Shown: piece by piece, positions 5,853-13,057 of the stretch
Layout of the letters: every line of letters starts with the position of its first letter
How positions within the stretch are numbered: the first letter of the stretch is position 1
Assembly: GCA_958414155.1 (NCBI GenBank)
Contig: CATYWI010000005.1
Span: forward strand, 1-13,057
Direction of reading: 5' to 3'
Length of the DNA stretch: 13,057 nucleotides
DNA from: an uncultured Anaerotruncus sp.
GTDB lineage: Bacteria; Bacillota_A; Clostridia; Oscillospirales; CAG-272
Program-made: the position numbers and the translations under genes
Notes under the pieces: generated by a model
Database searches by the model: none
Seen by the model: only the letters and a program-made list of their open reading frames with translations
What the model was told of the DNA's origin: nothing

Positions 5853-8800
5853 ATGGTCGAATTTGTTTACGGTCTTCCCGGTTCGGGAAAAACAAGCTAT
5901 ATAATGTCACGCCTTGCCATTGACGCAAAAGCCGGGCGCAGGGCTTTTCTCATAGTTCCCGAGCAGGCAACTGTGGACGTTGAAGGCGAGCTTGCCGCCG
6001 CACTGCCGCCGTCGGCTCAGCTCACCGTTGAGGCGCTCAACTTTTCGCGCCTTGCAAACCGGGTATTCCGTGAGCGCGGCGGACTTGTCAGCAACTATGC
6101 CGACAAAAGCCGCAAGCTCCTGTTCATGTGGCGCGCACTGCGCGAGTGCGCTCCGTTTTTGTCCGAATACGGCACGCGCGGAGCGGATGCGGCGCTTCCC
6201 GCCGCAATGCTTGATTCGGTAAAGGAATTCAAGATCAGCTCCGTTACGCCGGAGGTGCTTGCCGATGCGGCAAGACGCATCTCCTCAGGCGGCGGCTCCG
6301 GGCGCACGCTCGGCGCAAAGCTCGGAGACATCGCCATAGTGTATTCGGCATATTCCGCTCTGCTCGGCAGGAGCTTTTTGGACTCGGACGACGATCTTTC
6401 GCGTCTTGCCGCAAAGCTCGGCGAGGAGCCGTATTTCGGCGGCGCAGCCGTATACATAGATTCATTTTCGAGCTTTACCGGTCAGGAGCATAAAATAATC
6501 AACTTCATTATGCGGCAAGCCGACGAAACAGTGATAACGCTACCGCTCCGCTCGCCGCATGACCGCTCGCTTTCAGCCTTCTCCTCCCGCGAATGTTCTG
6601 ACAGGCTCCGCCGCGATGCTTCGGGCCTCGGCATATCGCCTCACACGGTCTGCCTCGGCGACGATCTGCGAGCCGGCAACGCCGAGCTTCGCGCTCTTGC
6701 GCGTCATTTTGCCGAAGAGGAAACCGAAGGCGATATTCCGGAGGACGAACGCGGGCACGTGGAGCTTTACTCATGCGCCGACCCATACTCGGAATGCGAA
6801 GCCGCCGCCGCGAAGGTACGCGGGCTTATGATGTCCGGATACCGCTGCCGTGATATCGCTATCGTGGCGCGCGATGCCGAGAAGTACCGCGGGATGATAG
6901 ACTGCGCGCTCGAAAAGCTCGATATTCCCTACTTCCTTTCCGAAAAGACCGGATTTTCCACCCGTCCGCTTGCGCGTCTGATCCTGTCGGCGCTGCGTAT
7001 AAAGGCTTACGGCTGGCGGCGCGAGGATGTTATAGCGCACCTCAAGACAGGTCTTTGCGGCATAGGAGCGCGAGAGGTCGATATTTTTGAGGCATACACG
7101 GAAAAATGGAATATAAACGGGCGTGCCTTTTATGCCGAGGAGGGGTTCAGCATGAACCCCGACGGATATGTTGCGGGAACGTCGCCGCGCGGCGCGGCGG
7201 TGCTTGAGACAGCCAATGCGGTCCGCGCGCTTTTGCGTGACAGACTCGGTGCGCTGTTTTCCTCGATGGACGCCGCAGCCGACACTGCGGGTATTTGCCG
7301 TGCGATATGGGAATATCTCACCGCGCTCGATGTACGCGGCACGCTGGGCGCGCTTTCCGCCCGCGAGCTTGCCGAAGGCAGGCGGCGCGAGGCTGAGGAA
7401 AACTCAAGACTTATCGATTCCGCCGCCGATGCGCTTGAATGTATATGCGACGTTTTTGAAGAAAAGCCCGACACCGCAGCGCTCGCCTCCGCGCTACGGC
7501 TCGCCTTTGACGCGGCGGAAATCGGGACCATCCCCACCGGATGCGACGAGGTCATGATAGGCTCCGCCGACCTGCTGCGCGCCGGCAATCGCAAAGGCGT
7601 GCTTGTCATCGGACTATGCGAGGGTGAATTCCCAATGGCGTCCGCGCGCGGCGGACTGCTTACCGACCGCGACCGCGCGGCGCTGAAATCCTTTGACATT
7701 CCGCTTTCCGCCACGGCGGAGAGCGACGCAGCGGACGAGCTGTTTTACATTCTGAGGACATTTTCCACCCCGTCCGACCGGATATGCCTGTTCACACACG
7801 AGACAGATGCCACGGGATCATCCTGCCGCCCCTCGACCGCCTTTCTGCGCACGGCGGCGCTGTTCCCGTACATAAATGTGACCACGGACAAGGATATCTC
7901 GCCGCTCGACCGCATATGGAGCCGCCGCACGGCGCTCGAATATCTGCCGCTTTGCCTCGGCAGTTCCGCAGGCGACGCACTGCGCGAATATTTTGCCTCC
8001 GACAGCGGCTTCCGCGATGCCGAAAAAAAGGCGCTGACTCCGCTTGACGCGCGGACCGAAGCGCTACCGCCGGAACTTGCGCGTGAAACCTTCGGCGAGC
8101 GCATAGAGCTTACACAGTCAAAAATAGAATCCTTTGTAAGCTGTCCGTGTGCGTTTTATCTGAAAAATGTACTGAAGCTGGATGACGGCGCGCGCGCCGA
8201 ATTCGGCTTTGCGGGAATGGGGACCTTCATTCATCTTGTGCTTGAAAAGTTTCTTCTTGCCACCGTGCGGGACGGGAACGCCGAGGAGCCGTCTCCCGAG
8301 CGTTCGGCACAGATAATCAACGAAATTGTAAACGACTATATAAGATCTCTCGGGCGCTCGGCTGACACACCGCGGGTAAGGCACCTTACAAACCGTCTTG
8401 CGGCTGTCTCAGGGCTTCTCATTTCGGATATTTTTGCCGAATTTTCGGGCGGTTCATTCAGACCGATGGCATACGAGGTTCCCATAGGCATGCGCGGCGG
8501 ACGCGGCATACCGGCGCCGGAATTTCCGCTCACGGGCGGCGGTGTAGCCGTACTGCGCGGCATTGCGGACCGTGTTGATGTCGCCGACGATCGCGGAACC
8601 GGAAAAAAACTTATCCGCGTAGTCGATTACAAAACCGGTTCCAAGGAATTTTCACTTGACGACGTGCGCCAGGGACTTGAATTACAGTTGCCGATCTACC
8701 TTTACGCCCTCACGCGCGGAGCATCCCGGAGGGATGACACCGTCCCTGCGGCGCTGACATATCTCTCCGCGAATATCCCCACGGTGAGCCTTGACCGTCC

Positions 8801-9140
8801 GCGCACGGCCGAAGAAATAAAGGCAGCCGCCGCAAGGTCGATACATCGCTCCGGACTTGCGGTCGAGGACGATTCCGTACTTGACGCGCTGAACCGCGAC
8901 CGCTCCCCGCACTTTATGCAGGGCGCCGCATATTTGCGCGACGGCACGCCGTCGCCCGCGCTGATAAGCCGCAAGGGAATGGAGCGGCTTTTTGATGAGC
9001 TTGAGGACACTGTGCGCGGCATTGCCGAGGGGATGCGCTCCGGCAGGGCATGCGCGATACCGGTAGCGGGGAGCGACGGCAAAGATCCCTGCGAATACTG
9101 CCGCTACGGTGCAGTCTGCCGTGCGCGCATGAAAGCCTGA
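5853..9140 (+). CDS. addB: AddB subunit of the AddAB helicase-nuclease
   Basis: This 1095-residue cytoplasmic protein partners AddA in processing double-strand DNA breaks for RecA-dependent repair, the Firmicutes counterpart of RecBCD. In the family AddB is a UvrD-like fold with a non-motor helicase part that recognises Chi, plus a nuclease domain that cuts the 5'-ended strand. Visible features are a Walker A loop GLPGSGKT at the extreme N-terminus (Lys13), a degenerate helicase core (about 20-740) and a C-terminal RecB-type nuclease with His794, Asp906 and Asp909, VVDYKTG (Asp925, Lys927) and GLELQLPIYL (Gln945). The four cysteines of the AddB iron-sulfur cluster are present: Cys764 in FVSCPCAFYL, then Cys1080, Cys1083 and Cys1089 in DPCEYCRYGAVC. 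The length is slightly below Bacillus AddB (about 1166). The start is supported by AAGGA, though 14 bases away. The gene follows the unknown membrane protein and precedes addA, the usual Firmicutes order. Confidence 0.95.
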   Translation: MVEFVYGLPGSGKTSYIMSRLAIDAKAGRRAFLIVPEQATVDVEGELAAALPPSAQLTVEALNFSRLANRVFRERGGLVSNYADKSRKLLFMWRALRECAPFLSEYGTRGADAALPAAMLDSVKEFKISSVTPEVLADAARRISSGGGSGRTLGAKLGDIAIVYSAYSALLGRSFLDSDDDLSRLAAKLGEEPYFGGAAVYIDSFSSFTGQEHKIINFIMRQADETVITLPLRSPHDRSLSAFSSRECSDRLRRDASGLGISPHTVCLGDDLRAGNAELRALARHFAEEETEGDIPEDERGHVELYSCADPYSECEAAAAKVRGLMMSGYRCRDIAIVARDAEKYRGMIDCALEKLDIPYFLSEKTGFSTRPLARLILSALRIKAYGWRREDVIAHLKTGLCGIGAREVDIFEAYTEKWNINGRAFYAEEGFSMNPDGYVAGTSPRGAAVLETANAVRALLRDRLGALFSSMDAAADTAGICRAIWEYLTALDVRGTLGALSARELAEGRRREAEENSRLIDSAADALECICDVFEEKPDTAALASALRLAFDAAEIGTIPTGCDEVMIGSADLLRAGNRKGVLVIGLCEGEFPMASARGGLLTDRDRAALKSFDIPLSATAESDAADELFYILRTFSTPSDRICLFTHETDATGSSCRPSTAFLRTAALFPYINVTTDKDISPLDRIWSRRTALEYLPLCLGSSAGDALREYFASDSGFRDAEKKALTPLDARTEALPPELARETFGERIELTQSKIESFVSCPCAFYLKNVLKLDDGARAEFGFAGMGTFIHLVLEKFLLATVRDGNAEEPSPERSAQIINEIVNDYIRSLGRSADTPRVRHLTNRLAAVSGLLISDIFAEFSGGSFRPMAYEVPIGMRGGRGIPAPEFPLTGGGVAVLRGIADRVDVADDRGTGKKLIRVVDYKTGSKEFSLDDVRQGLELQLPIYLYALTRGASRRDDTVPAALTYLSANIPTVSLDRPRTAEEIKAAAARSIHRSGLAVEDDSVLDALNRDRSPHFMQGAAYLRDGTPSPALISRKGMERLFDELEDTVRGIAEGMRSGRACAIPVAGSDGKDPCEYCRYGAVCRARMKA

Positions 9141-9185
9141 CGCGCAGCGCGCAGAAGGGCAACAAAACATACGAGGTATTTTAAT

Positions 9186-12100
9186 ATGGCTGTTGAATTT
9201 ACAAATTCACAACGCACGGCAATAGAGACAAGAGGCAGAACTCTGCTCGTGTCGGCGGCTGCAGGCTCGGGCAAGACCGCTACGCTTACCGAGAGGATAA
9301 TACGCGAGCTGACAGACAGCGAATCTCCCGCCGATATTTCGGAAATGCTGATCGTGACCTTTACACGTGCGGCAGCCGGTGAATTGCGCACCCGCATAAG
9401 CGCGGCGCTTTCCGCCGCGCTTGCACGTGATCCGGGTGACAGGCGGCTTGCGCGCCAGTTGATAGCCGCGGGTAACGCGCGGATATGCACAATAGATTCA
9501 TTTTACCTTGACGTCGTGCGTGAAAACTTTCAGCGTCTCGGGCTTCCCGCGTCCTTCCGCCTCGCGGACGACAGCGAGCTGAAACCGTTACGACGCGACT
9601 GTATGCAGCGTGTCACCGAGCGTATGTACGCCTCTGATGACGACTTTCCCCGCCTTTGCGACTGCCTTACGACCGCGCGGGGAGACGCGGGACTCGCCGA
9701 CACTCTGCTTGGGATCATCCCGCGCTTTGAATGCCTGCCGCGCGGCATGAGTGTTCCCGCCGATGACGCCGATCTGCTTGACAGAGAGGCTGAGGGCGAC
9801 TTCTTTCAGAGCCGCGCGGGAAGGTGTGCTCTCGACAGCATCTGCGACCTGCTGGACGATTCCCGGCGCATGCTCACAGCATGCGTTGAGGAAATAAGCG
9901 GCGACGCCGTATATCCCGAGGGATATCTGCGCGCATTCTCATACGACCTTGAAACGGTGGAGGCATTATGCCGCTGTGCCGACGGCGCGGACGAGGACGG
10001 CATGCGGCGTGTGCTTGCAGACTATTCCCCTCTCCGTCTGCCGAGCTTCAAAAAGGGTACAAAGCCGCCGCGCGCCGAGGAACTGGCAGCCATGCGCACG
10101 TCGTTCCGCAAAAAGCTTACGGGAGTATCGTCAAGGTATTTTTCAATGACGCGCGACGAAATAAAAGCCTCCGAGCGCGACACCGCGCGCATGCTGCGCG
10201 CGCTCTCGCGTGTGCTCATTGCGTACAGGGACGCCTTCCGCGAGGAGAAGACATCGCGTGCGGTATGCGAATTTTCCGATATACGCAGTTATGCGTACAG
10301 CCTGCTCATTTCACCGGACGGCGCTCCCACCGAGACCGCGCTTGAATGGCGCGAGCGCTTTTCGGAGATATTCGTTGACGAGTATCAGGATACAGACCCG
10401 GTACAGGATGCGATATTCCGCGCCATCGCGCGTCCCGGCAATCTTTTCATGGTGGGCGACATCAAGCAAAGTATTTATTCCTTCCGCGGAGCCGAGCCTT
10501 CGATATTTGCCGGCTATCGCCGCAGCTTTGCACCGGTAACGTCAGGCAACCCTGGCGATCCGGCACAGCCGGGCGCAGTATTCATGTCTGAAAACTTCCG
10601 CTGCTCGCGCAATATCGTTGATTTTACCAACGCGGTATCTTCGTATCTGTTTTCGGCATCCGAGGATTCTCCGCGCGAGCACGGCATAGGCTACCGCCCG
10701 GAGGATGATCTTATATTTTCCCGAGGCGGAGGCGGAGACGAAAAGGCAGAGGTCGTGCTGATAGATGATCCGGACGACGACAGCCCCGTTCCGGACGATC
10801 CGGAGACCGAATATATCTGCTCCCGGATAAGCAGGATGATCGCCGGGGGATGTGACCCGGGCAGCATCGCGGTGCTTTCTCGCTCAAAGGCGTTTGCGGC
10901 AAGAGTCGCGGCAAGGCTGTCACGCCTCGGCATTCCCGCCGCAAACAGCGTGGGCGAGGATCTGTTCGCAAATCCGGAGGTGCTTATGTTCGTGTCGCTG
11001 CTGAGCGCGGTGGACAATCCGCAGCGTGACATTCCGCTTGCCGGCGCACTGCATTCCCCGGTGTTCGGCTTCACGCTCGCCGATCTCGTGCGCATTCGCG
11101 GCGGGAACACAAATATATCGCTGTTCGATTCACTTTCCGAATACGCCGAGAGCGGAGCCGACGCAGCGCTTGCGCGGCATTGCGGCGATACGCTTGAGCG
11201 ACTTGCCGCGTGGCGGTCATACGCCGAGGCAATGCCGGTTGACCGCGTTATAAGACGTATTTTTGACGAAACGACCGCACTTATGTATGCTGCCTCCGAC
11301 AGTTCCGGGTCCGGCGCTTCGGTTGACGGACGCGCCAATCTCAACAGGCTTTACGAATATGCCCGCCGTTTTGAGGCATCGGCATTCCGCGGGCTGTCAC
11401 AGTTCGTGACATATGTGAACGGAATGATAAGCGAGGGCGCAAAGATAGAATCAGACGCTTCCGCCGAGCGCGGAGCCGTTGCAATAATGACGATCCACAA
11501 GTCCAAAGGACTGGAATTTCCCACCGTTTTCCTTGCCGGTTTCGGTTCGACCTTCAACAGGCGCGAGGCGGCGGACAACATATGTTACTCACCCGACACC
11601 GGCGTCACCCTTCGTCTTGCGGGAGCTGACGGCATATCCAAGCTCGACACACCTATGCGGCGCGCCGCGGTAGACCGCAATCTTTCGCTTGCCGCCGAGG
11701 AGGAGATACGTATCGTTTATGTGGCGCTGACGCGCGCACGCGACAAGCTGATAATCACGGCAAAAGCCGGCGCCGCAGGAAGCGAGCGTTTACTGTCAGA
11801 CGCCGCCGCACGCGCAGCGCGCGGCGGGCGTGCGGCGGTCATAGGCGCTCCCAGCCGCATATCATGGATACTTACCGCGCTTGCCGACGGACGCGGCGAC
11901 GGTTGCTGTACGGTATCATGCGTGAATTCAGCCGACACGGCGTGCGATGACAAAGCGGCGGCAAAAGCCGCTGTAACGGCGCAGGGCGTGACAGACGCTC
12001 TAGCCATCCTGCGTCAGCGTCTTGAATATGTTTACCCATATTCGCATCTTTCGGATGTTCCCGCCAAGCTGTCGGTCTCTGCGCTCTACCCCGGAGCGCT

Positions 12101-12758
12101 TGACAAAAAAAGCGGCAGGACCGAGCCTGCCGATAACGGGCGCGTGCGCATCCCCGCGTTCATGCGCGAAGGCGGAGCGGAGATGACCGATACCGCCGAG
12201 CTTGCGGCGGCACGCGGCACGGCAACGCATTTGTTCCTTCAGTTCTGCGATTTTTCACGCCTTGACGGCAGTGCCGGGGCGATAGACCGTGAAGCCGCAA
12301 GAATGCAATCGATCGGATACATATCGGCACCAGATGCGGAGCTGCTTCGACGCGACGAGCTGCTCGCGTTTTCAAAAAGCGGACTTTTTTCGGAGCTTAT
12401 GCACGCCGCCGAGGTCCACCGTGAAACGCGCTTCAACATAATGCTGCCGGCGGCACAGTTTGCGACCGACGCCGGCCTGGTGCACGACCTCGGCGATGAA
12501 AAGCTCCTTGTACAGGGAGTCATTGACCTGTTTTACCTGGACAGCGACGGCAGGCTTGTGCTGTGCGACTACAAGACAGACAGACTGAGCGCCGCCGAGC
12601 GACGCGATCCCGCGCTTGCCGCACGAAGACTCACCGCGCTGCATTCCGCGCAGCTGGGATATTACTCCGAAGCGATATCACAGATAATGGGGCGCCGCCC
12701 GGATAAGGTGATAATTTATTCGCTCTGCCTCGGCGACAGCATTGAGGTAAAGTTGTAA
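9186..12758 (+). CDS. addA: AddA subunit of the AddAB helicase-nuclease
   Basis: This 1190-residue protein is the motor of AddAB: a 3'-to-5' UvrD/SF1A helicase fused to a RecB-type nuclease that cuts the 3'-ended strand until Chi is met. Helicase motifs appear in order: Walker A SAAAGSGKT (Lys30), Ia LIVTFTRAAAGELRTR (55-70), Walker B VDEYQDTD (397-404), III GDIKQSIYSFRGA (424-436), IV ENFRCSRNI (469-477), V MTIHKSKGLEFP (768-779) and VI VYVALTRARDKL (844-855). The C-terminal nuclease shows His1015 in GTATHLFLQF, Asp1114 in GVIDLF, Asp1128 and Lys1130 in CDYKTD, and Gln1156 in AQLGYY. All catalytic positions are intact and the length is close to Bacillus AddA (about 1232). ATG 9186 has GAGG 9 bases upstream and lies 45 bases after addB. 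With only this gap and no terminator between them, the two subunits are surely co-expressed. Confidence 0.97.
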   Translation: MAVEFTNSQRTAIETRGRTLLVSAAAGSGKTATLTERIIRELTDSESPADISEMLIVTFTRAAAGELRTRISAALSAALARDPGDRRLARQLIAAGNARICTIDSFYLDVVRENFQRLGLPASFRLADDSELKPLRRDCMQRVTERMYASDDDFPRLCDCLTTARGDAGLADTLLGIIPRFECLPRGMSVPADDADLLDREAEGDFFQSRAGRCALDSICDLLDDSRRMLTACVEEISGDAVYPEGYLRAFSYDLETVEALCRCADGADEDGMRRVLADYSPLRLPSFKKGTKPPRAEELAAMRTSFRKKLTGVSSRYFSMTRDEIKASERDTARMLRALSRVLIAYRDAFREEKTSRAVCEFSDIRSYAYSLLISPDGAPTETALEWRERFSEIFVDEYQDTDPVQDAIFRAIARPGNLFMVGDIKQSIYSFRGAEPSIFAGYRRSFAPVTSGNPGDPAQPGAVFMSENFRCSRNIVDFTNAVSSYLFSASEDSPREHGIGYRPEDDLIFSRGGGGDEKAEVVLIDDPDDDSPVPDDPETEYICSRISRMIAGGCDPGSIAVLSRSKAFAARVAARLSRLGIPAANSVGEDLFANPEVLMFVSLLSAVDNPQRDIPLAGALHSPVFGFTLADLVRIRGGNTNISLFDSLSEYAESGADAALARHCGDTLERLAAWRSYAEAMPVDRVIRRIFDETTALMYAASDSSGSGASVDGRANLNRLYEYARRFEASAFRGLSQFVTYVNGMISEGAKIESDASAERGAVAIMTIHKSKGLEFPTVFLAGFGSTFNRREAADNICYSPDTGVTLRLAGADGISKLDTPMRRAAVDRNLSLAAEEEIRIVYVALTRARDKLIITAKAGAAGSERLLSDAAARAARGGRAAVIGAPSRISWILTALADGRGDGCCTVSCVNSADTACDDKAAAKAAVTAQGVTDALAILRQRLEYVYPYSHLSDVPAKLSVSALYPGALDKKSGRTEPADNGRVRIPAFMREGGAEMTDTAELAAARGTATHLFLQFCDFSRLDGSAGAIDREAARMQSIGYISAPDAELLRRDELLAFSKSGLFSELMHAAEVHRETRFNIMLPAAQFATDAGLVHDLGDEKLLVQGVIDLFYLDSDGRLVLCDYKTDRLSAAERRDPALAARRLTALHSAQLGYYSEAISQIMGRRPDKVIIYSLCLGDSIEVKL

Positions 12759-12780
12759 AACGGTGCGCTTGATTATTATA

Positions 12781-12819
12781 GGCTCTATGTCAATAGTCGG
12801 GGTGAAAAAAACCTGACGG
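12781..12819. mobile_element. Possible terminal repeat of an ISL3-like insertion element
   Basis: The sequence starting GGCTCTATGTCAATAGTC and continuing into GGGGTGAAAAAAACC resembles the consensus ends of ISL3-family elements as I recall them (GG-CTCTTTGTCAA-like, followed by a short A-rich stretch). It starts 22 bases after the addA stop, at the border between coding-like and non-coding sequence. No transposase and no matching inverted copy are seen before the window ends, so only one end of an element, or a remnant, could be present. The assignment is from memory of the family and is tentative. Confidence 0.25.
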
Positions 12820-12842
12820 AATCGCAAGGAACCATTTGAAGA

Positions 12843-12891
12843 GCATAGGAAAAGCGCCACTCCGCTACGCTTCGTGGCGCTTTTCCTATGC
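12843..12891 (+). terminator. Perfect long hairpin with embedded intrinsic terminator after addA
   Basis: Eighteen bases at 12843-12860 are perfectly complementary to 12874-12891, with a 13-base loop. Nested inside is a classic bidirectional terminator: AAAA, the stem GCGCCAC/GTGGCGC, then TTTT. It lies 84 bases beyond the addA stop and is the first strong hairpin after it, so it probably ends the addBA transcript. The extra outer stem beyond the T-run is more than a simple terminator needs and may mean it belongs to a repeat or small mobile element. Confidence 0.65.
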
Positions 12892-13057
12892 TTCGGCGCC
12901 GCTTTTGCCTGAGAACATAAAAAGGATACGATTACGGAATCGACTGAAATTCCGCACTCCGTAGGCGTTCCGCAGGAGCAGGCGTACCGGCCGCTTGCGC
13001 AAAACAAGGACAACAGGCTTTTCTAAGGCGGAAAGCCCCTTGATGCGCTGCGTACGG
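12892..13057. other. Non-coding right edge, with one short open frame lacking a start
   Basis: No convincing gene is visible. On the plus strand 12913-13026 is open for 37 codons between two stop codons (peptide ending LAQNKDNRLF) but contains no ATG, GTG or TTG start in frame, so it is at most a gene fragment. Near the end, GGCTTTTC and GAAAGCC (about 13017-13037) can form a small imperfect hairpin without a T-run. Confidence 0.3.

Noticed and set aside
7130..7714. Ser/Ala-rich 194-codon frame on the minus strand inside addB
   Set aside because: Low-complexity product typical of the complementary strand of a GC-rich gene. AddB is continuous across it.
10691..11344. 217-codon minus-strand frame inside addA
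   Set aside because: Ser-rich antisense shadow of the AddA helicase core, with no start signals.
12678..13013. 111-codon minus-strand frame spanning the addA 3' end and the right-edge hairpin
   Set aside because: It overlaps the conserved AddA C-terminus and reads straight through the palindrome. The product has no recognisable domain, so it is probably spurious.
1..13057. tRNA, rRNA, CRISPR array or riboswitch
   Set aside because: No cloverleaf-like segment, regularly spaced repeats or long structured leader was seen. Intergenic spaces are short apart from the ends and the divergent promoter region.

Overview
The window looks like ordinary chromosome from a GC-rich Gram-positive anaerobe of the Clostridia. 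I infer this from the class B sortase, the AddAB recombination nuclease whose AddB carries an iron-sulfur motif, the membrane-anchored HtrA protease, Shine-Dalgarno-led starts and frequent ATA isoleucine codons. By eye an Oscillospirales/Christensenellales-like organism fits, but there is no rRNA or other decisive marker. No tRNA, rRNA, CRISPR array, prophage or complete insertion sequence was seen.

Left half (about 1-4980), all on the minus strand. In order of transcription it holds a membrane-anchored HtrA/DegP-type serine protease (start at 4832), an OmpR/PhoB-type response regulator, its HAMP-containing sensor histidine kinase and a class B sortase, ending at a long inverted repeat at the window edge. 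The regulator, kinase and sortase are tightly packed: 32 bases separate the first two, and the sortase ATG directly follows the kinase stop codon. They are almost certainly co-transcribed. The protease is set off from them by 84 bases containing a strong hairpin. The layout suggests an envelope-stress or surface-maintenance module: a sensor pair with a periplasm-facing quality-control protease and a protein-anchoring transpeptidase.

Centre (about 4833-5115) is a divergent promoter region. A minus-strand TATAAT box serves htrA. A well-formed plus-strand promoter (TTGTGT, 17-base spacer, extended -10 TGCTATACT) serves the right-hand operon. Its predicted start of transcription falls almost on a small ATG, leaving a leader of only about 20 bases before the first gene.

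Right half (5116-12758), all on the plus strand, is a three-gene operon: an unrecognised, very basic protein with two membrane helices, then addB, then addA. AddA and AddB form the double-strand-break-processing helicase-nuclease that takes the place of RecBCD in most Firmicutes. Both look intact, with helicase, nuclease and iron-sulfur motifs present.

Right edge (12759-13057) has no convincing gene. It holds a sequence resembling the end of an ISL3-type insertion element, a long perfect hairpin with an embedded intrinsic terminator for the addBA operon, and a short open frame without a start codon. The most interesting points are the unknown membrane protein heading the addBA operon, the near-leaderless transcript start, the protease/two-component/sortase grouping, and the possible mobile-element end. 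I did not find a clearly new multi-gene system.
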